Origin: Streptomyces sp. 1331.2
Lineage (GTDB): Bacteria; Actinomycetota; Actinomycetes; Streptomycetales; Streptomycetaceae
Reading direction: 5' to 3'
DNA: 64,000 bases
Assembly (NCBI RefSeq): GCF_900199205.1
Contig: NZ_OBMJ01000001.1
Coordinates: 2,917,001 to 2,981,000 of the forward strand
Shown: in pieces, positions 1 to 7,459 of the stretch
Numbering within the stretch: the first letter of the stretch is position 1
Layout of the letters: every line of letters begins with the position of its first letter
Position numbers and translations under genes: made by a program
The notes under the pieces: model-generated
Database searches by the model: none
The model's input: only the letters and a program-made list of their open reading frames with translations
Told to the model about the DNA's origin: nothing

Positions 1-2
1 GC

Positions 3-1508
3 CGCGGCCGCCCGGGCGGCTTCGACGACCGGCGACGCTCCCGCTACGGCGCCCGCTCGACCGCCGACAGCGGCCCGGCCACCCCGGTGACCCGCGGCGG
101 GGCGCTCGCGCACGCCCTGCTGAGCCGCCGCCCCGCCGAGGCGGCCGTCCTCGGCACCCCCGCCGCCGAGCGCACCGAGGTGCTGCTGCGCGAGCTGTAC
201 GGCACCCGCGGGGTGGCCCGGCTGGCCCCCGGCACCTCCGTCCTCGCCCTGCCGCTGCGCGGCCGCAAGGCCGTCCTCGGGCTGCTGGTGCTGATCCGCC
301 GCCCTCCTGAACGCAGCGGCCGCCCGGTCTTCGACGCCGCGGACACCGCGACCGCCGCGCACCTCGCCACCCAGGCCGGGCTGGCCGTGGACACCGCCCT
401 GCGGTACGCCCGCGAGTGGGAGATAGCCAACGAACTCCAGCGCAGCATGCTGCCGTTGCGCCTGCCCCAGCCGCACGGCGTCCGGCTCGCCCAGCGCTAC
501 CTGCCCGGTGAGCGCGGCGCCCAGGTCGGCGGCGACTGGTACGACGCCGTCCCGCTGCCCGGCAACCGGGTCGCCCTGATCGTCGGCGACGTGATGGGCC
601 ACTCGCTCACCTCGGCCGCCATCATGGGCCAACTGCGCACCAGCGCCCAGACCTTGGCCGCCCTCGACCTGCCGCCGCACGAGGTGCTCTACCACCTGGA
701 CGAGCAGGCCCAGCGGCTCGGGCGCGAACAGCACCTGGCCACCTGCGTGTACGCGGTCTACGACCCGATCGCCAACCGGGTGGTGCTGGCCAACGCCGGG
801 CACGTCCCGCCGGTACTGGTCGGCCCGGACGGGACGGCCGAGCTGGTGGAGCTGGACTCCGGGGCGCCGATCGGGGTCGGCGGGGTGGACTTCAACTCGG
901 TGGAGCTGCCGGCGCCGCCCGGCTCGGCGCTGCTGCTGTTCACCGACGGGCTGGTGGAGACCCGCAGCCGCCCGATCAGCGACGGACTGGAAGTGCTGCG
1001 CGCCCGGATCGCCGCCGCCCGCTGGCAGTCCCCCGAGCAGCTGTGCCAGGAGGCGCTGCGGATCCTGCCGCCCGGCGACCGCGGCGACGACATCGCCCTG
1101 CTCGGCGCCTGCTTCGACGGCATCCCGGCCGGGGACGTCGCGCACTGGTACCTGCAGCCGCGCAACGAGACGCCGGGCCGGGCCCGCCGGCTGGCCGCGC
1201 ACACGCTGCGCCGCTGGGGGCTGGACGAACTCATCGAGTCCACCGAGCTGATGGTCAGCGAGCTGGTGACCAACGCCGTCCAGCACGCGACCCGGCCGAT
1301 CACCCTCAGCCTGGTGCGCACGACCCGGCTGCGCTGCGAGGTCGGCGACGACAGCCCGCTGCTGCCGCGCCCGCGCCGTACCGGGCCGGAGGACGAACGC
1401 GGGCGCGGGCTGCAGATAGTGGCCCGGTGCGCGGAGCGCTGGGGAGCGACCCGACTGGGCACCGGCAAGGTGGTCTGGTTCGAGCAGCGGCTGCCCGTCG
1501 TCAGCTGA
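3..1508 (+). CDS. SpoIIE-type PP2C serine phosphatase with C-terminal ATPase domain, 5' end outside window
   Basis: The reading frame is open to the left edge, so the start lies outside; a GTG at 87 is in frame but cuts into the sensor domain. About 501 residues are visible. In order they hold a GAF-like sensor region (roughly 35-140), a PP2C/SpoIIE phosphatase domain (GGDWYDA near 176, GDVMGHS, FTDGLVETR near 313) and an HATPase_c domain of the RsbW/SpoIIAB type (SELVTNAVQHA near 419, GRGLQIV near 467). Proteins of this layout regulate sigma-factor or anti-sigma-antagonist switches by dephosphorylation, and the kinase-like end may act on the same partner. No partner gene is in the window. 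It converges on the MMPL gene with 68 bp between the stops. Confidence 0.9.
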   Translation, partial: RGRPGGFDDRRRSRYGARSTADSGPATPVTRGGALAHALLSRRPAEAAVLGTPAAERTEVLLRELYGTRGVARLAPGTSVLALPLRGRKAVLGLLVLIRRPPERSGRPVFDAADTATAAHLATQAGLAVDTALRYAREWEIANELQRSMLPLRLPQPHGVRLAQRYLPGERGAQVGGDWYDAVPLPGNRVALIVGDVMGHSLTSAAIMGQLRTSAQTLAALDLPPHEVLYHLDEQAQRLGREQHLATCVYAVYDPIANRVVLANAGHVPPVLVGPDGTAELVELDSGAPIGVGGVDFNSVELPAPPGSALLLFTDGLVETRSRPISDGLEVLRARIAAARWQSPEQLCQEALRILPPGDRGDDIALLGACFDGIPAGDVAHWYLQPRNETPGRARRLAAHTLRRWGLDELIESTELMVSELVTNAVQHATRPITLSLVRTTRLRCEVGDDSPLLPRPRRTGPEDERGRGLQIVARCAERWGATRLGTGKVVWFEQRLPVVS

Positions 1509-1576
1509 GGGGGAGCGCCCACCGACAGCCGGGCAGGCGCCCGGCGGAACGAGTGCCACCGGACGCCCAGCGGGGG

Positions 1577-3760
1577 TCAGACCGCGACCGGCTCCTTGGC
1601 GGGTTCCTCCTCCAACCGCGCGATCAGCTGCTCGCCCTCCATGTCCACCTTCGGCACGACCTTCTCCAGCGGCTTCGGGAACCACCAGGCCGCCTTGCCG
1701 AACAGCGCCATCGCGGCCGGCACCAGCGCCATCCGCACCACGAAGGCGTCCACCAGCACGCCCACCGCGAGGGCGAAGCCGATCGGCTGGACGATCGGGT
1801 CGTGGCCGAAGACGAAGGCGCCGAACACCGAGACCATGATCAGTGCGGCCGCCGTCACCACCCGGGCACCGCCCTTGACCCCGCCCACGACCGCCTCGCG
1901 CGGCGCCTTGCCGTGCACGTACTGCTCCTTCATCCCGGAGACCAGGAACAGCTCGTAGTCCATCGCCAGCCCGAACAGCACCCCGATCAGCAGGATCGGC
2001 ACGAAGCTGACCACCGGGCCGACCTTCGGCACGTCGATCAGGCCGTCCAGCCAGCCCCACTGGTAGACCGCGACCACTGCGCCGAGCGAGGCCCCGATGC
2101 TGAGCAGGAAGCCCAGCACCGCCTTGAGCGGCACCAGCACCGAGCGGAACGCCAGCGCGAGCAGCACCAGTGCGATGCCGACGATCACCGCGACGAACGG
2201 CGGCAGGGCCTGGCCGAGCTTGGCGGAGACGTCGATGTTGGCGGCCGTAGTGCCGGTGACGGCGATGTCGGCGCCGGTCGCCGCCTTCAACTCCGCGCGC
2301 TGGTCGCGGATCTCGTCGACCAGCGCCCTGGTGTCCGGGTGGTCCGGGCCGGTCTGCGGGATGACCGGCACCAGGGCGGTCCGGCCGGCCTCGTCGACCT
2401 GCGGCGGCAGCAGCGTCCGGACGCCCTTCAGGGTCTGCAGCTTGCCGGCCACGCCCTGCACCGCCTGCGCGGGCAGCGGCGCGCCGTGGGCGTCCACGAC
2501 GACCACCAGCGGCGCGTTGAAGCCCGGCCCGAAACCGTCGCTGACCAGGTCGTACGCCGTGCGCGCGTCCGTCCCGACGGCCTGCGAGCCGCCGCCCGGC
2601 AGGCCGAGGTCCAGGCTCGCCGCGGGCACCGCCAGGGTGCCGAGGCCGGCCAGGCCGACGAGCAGGACGGGCAGCGGGCGGCGGACCACGAAGCGCGCCC
2701 AGCGCTCACCCATGGTGGTCCTGCCGCTGGTGCGCAGCGCCCGCTTCCAGACCGGCAGCCGGTCGATGGCGCGGCCGACGAAGCCCAGCACCGCGGGCAG
2801 CAGCGTGATCGCGACCAGGACGGCCACCACGACGGCGCCGGAGGCGGCCAGGCCCATCACGGTGAGGAACGGGACGCCCGCGACGGCGAGCCCGGCGAGG
2901 GCGACGACCACGGTCAGGCCGGCGAAGACGACGGCGCTGCCGGCGGTGGCGGTGGCCCGGGCGGCCGCCTCCTCCGGCTCCAGGCCCTCGTCCAGGTGGC
3001 GACGGTGGCGGAACAGGATGAACAGCGCGTAGTCGATGCCGACGGCGAGGCCGACCATCAGGGCCAGCACCGGCGCGGTGGTGATGATCTGGAACGAGCC
3101 GGTGAGCGCCAGCAGTCCGGCCATCGACACGCCGACGCCGACCAGTGCGGTCAGCAGCGGCAGCCCGGCCGCGACCAGCGTGCCCAGGGTGATCACCAGC
3201 ACCACCCCGGCCACCAGCAGGCCGATCGACTCGGAGCCGCCTTCGATCTGGGCGAACCTGTTGTAGGCGTCGCCGCCGAAGGCCACGTCCACCCCGGCCG
3301 CCCGGGCCGGTTCGGCGGCCGCCTTGACCGCCTCGCGCTGCTGGTCGGTGACCTCGGCGAGCTTGTGGTCGAAGGAGACCAGGGCGATCGCGACCCGCTG
3401 GTCCGGCGAGACCGCACCGGTGGCGTACGGGTCGGGCACCGCGGCCACGCCGGGGACGTGGGCGATCCGGCCGACGGCCTCGCCGACCGCCTTGGCCGCC
3501 TCGGGTGAGGCGATTCCGCCGGGGCCGCCGGCGGCGAAGACGACCTGGGCGGAGCCGTGGCCCTGCGCCGGGAAGGTGTCCTTGATCCGGTCCAGGGTCG
3601 CCTGCGCCTCGGTACCGGGCACCTTGAACTCGTCGCTGGTCTTGCCGGCGAAGGCGCCCGCGGCCCCGCCGATCGCGATCAGCACGGCGATCCAGACGGC
3701 CAGGACGGCACGCCGCCGGCGGAAGCAGTAGCGGCCCAGTCGGTACAGGTACGTGGCCAT
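1577..3760 (-). CDS. MMPL/RND family membrane transporter
   Basis: 727 residues, a normal length for actinobacterial MMPL proteins. The layout is one N-terminal helix, an extracellular loop of about 170 residues, a helix bundle, then a repeat of loop plus bundle. The two halves carry the expected charged helices (GIDYALFILFRHRRHL near 240; AMDYELFLVSGMKEQY near 600). Such proteins export lipids or hydrophobic compounds using the proton gradient. The gene is divergent from a TetR regulator 208 bp away, which suggests drug- or lipid-responsive control by that regulator. The substrate cannot be read from sequence. The ATG at 3760 is the natural start. Confidence 0.9.
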   Translation of the reverse strand: MATYLYRLGRYCFRRRRAVLAVWIAVLIAIGGAAGAFAGKTSDEFKVPGTEAQATLDRIKDTFPAQGHGSAQVVFAAGGPGGIASPEAAKAVGEAVGRIAHVPGVAAVPDPYATGAVSPDQRVAIALVSFDHKLAEVTDQQREAVKAAAEPARAAGVDVAFGGDAYNRFAQIEGGSESIGLLVAGVVLVITLGTLVAAGLPLLTALVGVGVSMAGLLALTGSFQIITTAPVLALMVGLAVGIDYALFILFRHRRHLDEGLEPEEAAARATATAGSAVVFAGLTVVVALAGLAVAGVPFLTVMGLAASGAVVVAVLVAITLLPAVLGFVGRAIDRLPVWKRALRTSGRTTMGERWARFVVRRPLPVLLVGLAGLGTLAVPAASLDLGLPGGGSQAVGTDARTAYDLVSDGFGPGFNAPLVVVVDAHGAPLPAQAVQGVAGKLQTLKGVRTLLPPQVDEAGRTALVPVIPQTGPDHPDTRALVDEIRDQRAELKAATGADIAVTGTTAANIDVSAKLGQALPPFVAVIVGIALVLLALAFRSVLVPLKAVLGFLLSIGASLGAVVAVYQWGWLDGLIDVPKVGPVVSFVPILLIGVLFGLAMDYELFLVSGMKEQYVHGKAPREAVVGGVKGGARVVTAAALIMVSVFGAFVFGHDPIVQPIGFALAVGVLVDAFVVRMALVPAAMALFGKAAWWFPKPLEKVVPKVDMEGEQLIARLEEEPAKEPVAV

Positions 3761-3870
3761 GGGGCGGTCCTCGGGGTCGGTCAGGGATGCGGTCGTGGAG
3801 TCGGTCGGCTGTCGATCGGATGTCGGCCGACTGTCAGTCGGGGCGGGTCGCGTTCCACCGTACGCTCAAG

Positions 3871-3886
3871 TTTGTCGGGTGACAAA
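3871..3886. promoter_or_regulatory. TTTGTC-N4-GACAAA palindrome, candidate TetR operator
   Basis: A perfect inverted repeat with 6-bp arms sits between the divergent MMPL and TetR genes. Its position and symmetry suit a TetR dimer, most simply the neighbouring regulator. Assignment to that protein is inference. Confidence 0.5.
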
Positions 3887-3893
3887 GTTGGTC

Positions 3894-3960
3894 GACCGAA
3901 TCACTCGACAAGATCGACCGACCGGATCGCTCGACACGGTTCCCCGACCGTGGCGATACC
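3894..3960 (+). promoter_or_regulatory. Direct repeat and promoter of the TetR gene, probably leaderless
   Basis: Two 17-bp copies (3894-3910 and 3920-3936, differing at two positions) lie 26 bp apart. The second overlaps a -35-like TCGACA (3931-3936), followed after 18 bp by GATACC (3955-3960). The TetR ATG begins 9 bp after the -10 box and has no Shine-Dalgarno, so transcription probably starts at or next to the A of the ATG. Confidence 0.45.
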
Positions 3961-3968
3961 CTGGCTGG

Positions 3969-4628
3969 ATGGCTCATGTCCCCGCCTCCGAACGCCGCCC
4001 GCAACTGGTCCAGGCCGCACTCGACCTGATGGCCAGGGAGGGGGTCGCGGCCGGCAGCACCCGCGCGATCGCGGCCGAGCTGGGCGTGGCCCAGGCGACG
4101 GTGCACTACACCTTCGGCACCAAGAAGGACCTCTACCGGGCCGTGGTGGAGCAGCTGACCGCCGAGGCCATCGGCCAGGTGCGCGCCGCCTCCCCCGGCG
4201 ACGGCCCCTTCGGGGAACAGGTCCGCACCCTGGTGCATGCGCTCTGGGACGCCACCACCGGCGAGGAGGGGCGCTGCGTGCTGCTCAGCGAGTTCGGGGT
4301 GCTGGCGATGCGCGACCCGGACGTGCAGGAGATCATGCTCGGGCTCCAGCGCGAGATCGAGGGCACCGCCGCCGAGATGCTCACCGCCCTCGCGGCCACC
4401 CACGGACTGGCCCTGGCCCTGCCCGCCCGCGAGATCGCCGTCCACTTCCTCAGCGGCTTCGACGGACTGACGGTCCGCCACCTCTCCCTACGCGGCACCG
4501 GCGACCGGCCCGAGGCGGACACCCTGCGGGCGCTGGACCTGCTGGTCGCGACGACGGTCGGGCTCTGTCTGGGCGCCCCGGCCACCCGCCCCGAGGCGGG
4601 CTGGCACGGGGAGCCGGCCCGGGCCTGA
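3969..4628 (+). CDS. TetR family transcriptional regulator
   Basis: 219 residues from the ATG at 3969. An in-frame start at 3753 would run back into the MMPL start and add 72 residues unlike any TetR, so it is rejected. The N-terminal helix-turn-helix is clear (STRAIAAELGVAQATVHYTFGTKKDLYRA, about 25-58), and a TetR_C-like ligand domain follows. Divergent placement next to the MMPL transporter suggests that it represses that gene and itself; operator-like repeats lie between them. No Shine-Dalgarno precedes the ATG, consistent with a leaderless message. The ligand is unknown. Confidence 0.88.
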   Translation: MAHVPASERRPQLVQAALDLMAREGVAAGSTRAIAAELGVAQATVHYTFGTKKDLYRAVVEQLTAEAIGQVRAASPGDGPFGEQVRTLVHALWDATTGEEGRCVLLSEFGVLAMRDPDVQEIMLGLQREIEGTAAEMLTALAATHGLALALPAREIAVHFLSGFDGLTVRHLSLRGTGDRPEADTLRALDLLVATTVGLCLGAPATRPEAGWHGEPARA

Positions 4629-4661
4629 GCCCTGCCGGGCCCGAGTCCCAACCCCGTCCGG

Positions 4662-5648
4662 TCAGGACCCCACGATCCGGACCGGCAGCTCCGCCAGCAC
4701 CTCGCGCAGCGCGCCCGCGAAGCGCTCGTACTCGGCGCCGCGGGCCGAGCCCGGGCGGACGGCCAGTCCGATCCGACGGCCGGGCGCCGGATCGGCGAAG
4801 CGGACGGCGGCCAGCCGGTCGGCGCGCCCGGCCTCGACGTCCAGCGCGGTGGCGGGCAGCAGGGTCACCCCCAGCCCGCCGGCGACCAGCTGGACCAGGG
4901 TGGACAGTCCGGCCGCCCGGGTGGTCGAGCCCGCCGGGTCGGTGCCGACCTCGCGGCAGATGTCCAGCGCCTGGTCGCGCAGGCAGTGGCCCTCCTCCAG
5001 CAGCAGCACGTCCAGGTCGAGCAGCACGTCGCGCGGCACGTCGATCCGCCCGGCGAGCGGATGGTCGGGCGGCGTGACCAGCACGAAGTCCTCGTCGAAC
5101 AGCGGGATGTCCACGGTCGGCGCGGACCCGCCGGCCGGCAGCGCCAGCAGCAGGACGTCCAGGCGCCCGGCGGCCAGCCCCTCCAGCAGCGAGGGGGTGC
5201 GCTCCTCGTGGACGTGCAGCTCCAGCTCCGGGAAGCGGTCGCGGACCAGCCGCAGCACGGTGGGCAGCAGGTAGGGCGCGACGGTCGGGATGACGCCGAG
5301 GTGCAGCGGCCCGGTGAACGGGCGGCGGGCGGCCTCGACCTCCTCGGTCAGGGCCTGCAGGGAGGCGAGCACCCGGCGGGCGTGCTGGTGCACGCGCTCC
5401 CCCAGAGGGGTGACAATCACCTTGCGCGTCGTACGCTCGACCAGCTGTGCGCCCAGCGAGTCCTCCAGCGCCGCGACGGCTCCGGAGAGCGCCGGCTGGC
5501 TGGTCCCGCTGGCGGCGGCGGCCTCCCGAAAGTGCCGGTGTTCGGCCACCGCGACGAAGGCCCGCAGCTGGGCGACGGTCGGGGTGCGCGGACTGCGTGT
5601 GGCACTCGGCGTGGAACTCGTCGTGGAACCCGGTGTGGCACTCGCCAC
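4662..5648 (-). CDS. oxyR: OxyR, LysR-type hydrogen peroxide sensor
   Basis: 328 residues. The LysR helix-turn-helix covers about residues 25-85 (FREAAAASGTSQPALSGAVAALEDSLGAQLVERT), followed by a periplasmic-binding-like effector domain. Two cysteines, Cys222 and Cys231 in GHCLRDQALDIC, sit in the same nine-residue spacing as the redox pair Cys199/Cys208 of E. coli OxyR, which separates this protein from generic LysR regulators. It is divergent from ahpC-ahpD, the classic streptomycete arrangement in which oxidised OxyR activates ahpCD. The GTG start at 5648 has an AGGAA box about 9 bp upstream. The first 25 residues are a Ser/Thr/Pro-rich extension. Confidence 0.93.
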   Translation of the reverse strand: MASATPGSTTSSTPSATRSPRTPTVAQLRAFVAVAEHRHFREAAAASGTSQPALSGAVAALEDSLGAQLVERTTRKVIVTPLGERVHQHARRVLASLQALTEEVEAARRPFTGPLHLGVIPTVAPYLLPTVLRLVRDRFPELELHVHEERTPSLLEGLAAGRLDVLLLALPAGGSAPTVDIPLFDEDFVLVTPPDHPLAGRIDVPRDVLLDLDVLLLEEGHCLRDQALDICREVGTDPAGSTTRAAGLSTLVQLVAGGLGVTLLPATALDVEAGRADRLAAVRFADPAPGRRIGLAVRPGSARGAEYERFAGALREVLAELPVRIVGS

Positions 5649-5712
5649 AGTCAGGTCGTTCCTGGCGGCGGCGGCCTTGCGGGAGCGCGGCCGCGACGTG
5701 GGAAATTCAGTA

Positions 5713-5764
5713 CTGATAGCTATCTCCGATCAGATACATCCAGTCTAGCTATTTCTCCGATCAG
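5713..5764. promoter_or_regulatory. OxyR binding region between oxyR and ahpC
   Basis: Two near-identical elements follow each other: AGCTATCTCCGATCAG at 5718-5733 and AGCTATTTCTCCGATCAG at 5747-5764. The first is embedded in CTGAT-N11-ATCAG (5713-5733), a T-N11-A LysR box, and includes the palindrome GATAGCTATC (5715-5724). The AT-rich stretch lies midway between the divergent starts and fits an OxyR tetramer site. Confidence 0.7.
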
Positions 5765-5839
5765 TCCACGATGTGGAATTGTGCTGGGTGTCCGGAATCC
5801 GGACAAAGCTCCCCTCATCTCACTTCAGGAGAAGCGCAC

Positions 5840-6391
5840 GTGCTCACGATCGGTGACAAGTTCCCCGAGTTCGACCTCAAGGCCTGTGTCGACCTGGAGG
5901 CGGCGAGCGCCTTCGCTGACATCAACCACAAGTCCTACGAGGGCAAGTGGAAGATCGTCTTCTTCTGGCCGATGGACTTCACCTTCGTCTGCCCGACCGA
6001 GATCGCCGCGTTCGGCAAGCTGAACGACGAGTTCGCCGACCGCGACGCCCAGATCCTCGGCGTCTCCGGCGACTCCGAGTTCGTGCACCACGCCTGGCGC
6101 AAGGACCACAAGGACCTGCGCGACCTGCCCTTCCCGATGCTGGCCGACGTCAAGCACGACCTGATGCGCGCCTGCGGCGTCGAGGCCGAGGACGGCACCG
6201 CCCAGCGCGCCGTCTTCATCGTCGACCCGAACAACGAGATCCAGTTCGTCATGGTCACCGCCGGCTCCGTCGGCCGTAACCCCAAGGAGGTCCTGCGGGT
6301 GCTGGACGCCCTGCAGACCGACGAGCTGTGCCCGTGCAACTGGACCAAGGGCGAGGACACCCTCGACGCCCAGGCCCTGCTGGCGGGCTGA
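5840..6391 (+). CDS. ahpC: Alkyl hydroperoxide reductase subunit C (peroxiredoxin)
   Basis: 183 residues from the GTG at 5840, which has GGAGA 7-11 bp upstream; an ATG at 5771 would add 23 residues with no peroxiredoxin similarity. The peroxidatic Cys51 sits in DFTFVCPTEI and the resolving cysteines in ELCPCNW near residue 168, so this is a typical 2-Cys peroxiredoxin of the AhpC class that reduces H2O2 and organic peroxides in the cytoplasm. The stop is 3 bp from ahpD, so the two are co-transcribed. In actinobacteria AhpD, not AhpF, supplies electrons. Control by the divergent oxyR is expected. Confidence 0.96.
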   Translation: MLTIGDKFPEFDLKACVDLEAASAFADINHKSYEGKWKIVFFWPMDFTFVCPTEIAAFGKLNDEFADRDAQILGVSGDSEFVHHAWRKDHKDLRDLPFPMLADVKHDLMRACGVEAEDGTAQRAVFIVDPNNEIQFVMVTAGSVGRNPKEVLRVLDALQTDELCPCNWTKGEDTLDAQALLAG

Positions 6392-6394
6392 CCC

Positions 6395-6937
6395 ATGGCC
6401 CTCGACGACCTGAAGGCCGCCCTCCCGGACTACGCCAAGGACCTCAAGCTCAACCTGGGCTCGGTCATCGGCAACTCCGACCTCCCCGCCCAGCAGCTCT
6501 GGGGCACCGTGCTGTCCTGCGCGATGGCCACCCGCAGCCCCGGTCTGCTGCGCGAGCTGGAGCCCGAGGCCAAGGCCAACCTCTCCCCCGAGGCGTACAC
6601 CGCCGCCAAGGGCGCGGCCGCGATCATGGGGATGAACAACGTCTACTACCGGACGCTGCACCTGCTCTCCGACAAGGAGTACAGCACGATGCGGGCCGGT
6701 CTGCGGATGAACATCATCGGCACCCCGGGCGTCGAGAAGGTCGACTTCGAGCTCTGGTGCTTCGCGGTCTCGGCCATCAACGGCTGCGGCCAGTGCCTCG
6801 ACTCGCACGAGGCCGTCCTGCGCAAGGCCGGCGTCGAGCGCGAGGCCGTGCAGGCCTCGATGAAGATCGCCGCCGTCCTGCAGGCCGTGGCCGGCGTCCT
6901 CGACTCCGAGGCCGCCCTGGCCGCCGTCACCGCCTGA
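6395..6937 (+). CDS. ahpD: Alkyl hydroperoxidase AhpD
   Basis: 180 residues, the normal AhpD length. The all-helical CMD-like fold carries the catalytic CxxC pair Cys131/Cys134 with a downstream His in [11 protein letters not shown]. The family links AhpC recycling to lipoylated protein (SucB/dihydrolipoamide) reductants. The start is 3 bp after the ahpC stop, and a strong terminator follows, so ahpC-ahpD is a two-gene operon. Confidence 0.96.
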   Translation: MALDDLKAALPDYAKDLKLNLGSVIGNSDLPAQQLWGTVLSCAMATRSPGLLRELEPEAKANLSPEAYTAAKGAAAIMGMNNVYYRTLHLLSDKEYSTMRAGLRMNIIGTPGVEKVDFELWCFAVSAINGCGQCLDSHEAVLRKAGVEREAVQASMKIAAVLQAVAGVLDSEAALAAVTA

Positions 6938-6954
6938 CGCACCCGGCACCACCC

Positions 6955-6998
6955 CCGACGGTCCCCCTCCAGCCCAGGAGGGGGACCGTCGGCGTTTT
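6955..6998 (+). terminator. Rho-independent terminator of ahpCD
   Basis: Perfect 16-bp stem (6955-6970 with 6977-6992), 6-base loop, then a short T run, starting 18 bp after the ahpD stop. Confidence 0.9.
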
Positions 6999-7073
6999 CC
7001 CGCCCCCGGCGCGCTCAACTCCGCTACTGTGCAAGGCGATCCGTGCACGATGCAGGTCCGGAGGAGAACCCGG

Positions 7074-7448
7074 ATGTCCGACCACCCGGAGAACGGCGGA
7101 GGCTTCCAGGTCGCCCCGAACGAACTCCAGCAGACCGCGAGCACCGCCATCGAGACGGCGGGCGAGCTCCCCGGAGACCTCAAGGCGCTGGCCGAGACCA
7201 CGCACCAGTCCACGGCCGGACTCACCGGACTCCGCTGCGGCGCCGCCCTCGACGCCTGTACCGGCGCCTGGCACACCCTGCTGACCGACCTGCACACCAC
7301 CCTGGCGCGGCAGGGCCAGGGCCTCGTCGACAGCGGCCTCGGCTACGCGAGCGCCGACCAGCGGATCGACTCGGCGTTCGGACCGGACACCCGCACCGAC
7401 GCCCCGACCGCACAGCAGCAGCAGAACTTCGTCCTGCACTTCGGTTAG
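7074..7448 (+). CDS. Small helical WXG100-like protein, partner of the downstream hydrolase
   Basis: 124 residues from the ATG at 7074, chosen because GAGGAG lies 8 bp before it. No signal peptide or membrane segment is visible; the sequence is helical, with a central GAWHTLL stretch resembling the turn of WXG100/ESX proteins. It resembles the 119-residue protein at 30448-30807 (ALDACTGAWHTLL versus ALQGCSTAWKTLL). Both lie beside DUF1023 hydrolase genes, so they probably work as partners or chaperones of these hydrolases, perhaps in type VII secretion. That role is inferred from size, fold prediction and context. The hydrolase starts 11 bp after the stop. Confidence 0.8.
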   Translation: MSDHPENGGGFQVAPNELQQTASTAIETAGELPGDLKALAETTHQSTAGLTGLRCGAALDACTGAWHTLLTDLHTTLARQGQGLVDSGLGYASADQRIDSAFGPDTRTDAPTAQQQQNFVLHFG

Positions 7449-7459
7449 GGGCCGACCGG

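Noticed and set aside
1043..3508. Long plus-strand open frame of more than 800 codons opposite the MMPL gene
   Set aside because: It is Arg/His/Gln-rich and antisense to a clear transporter; long shadow frames are normal at this GC content. The same holds for the other large antisense frames, such as 9179-12175 and 14659-17292.
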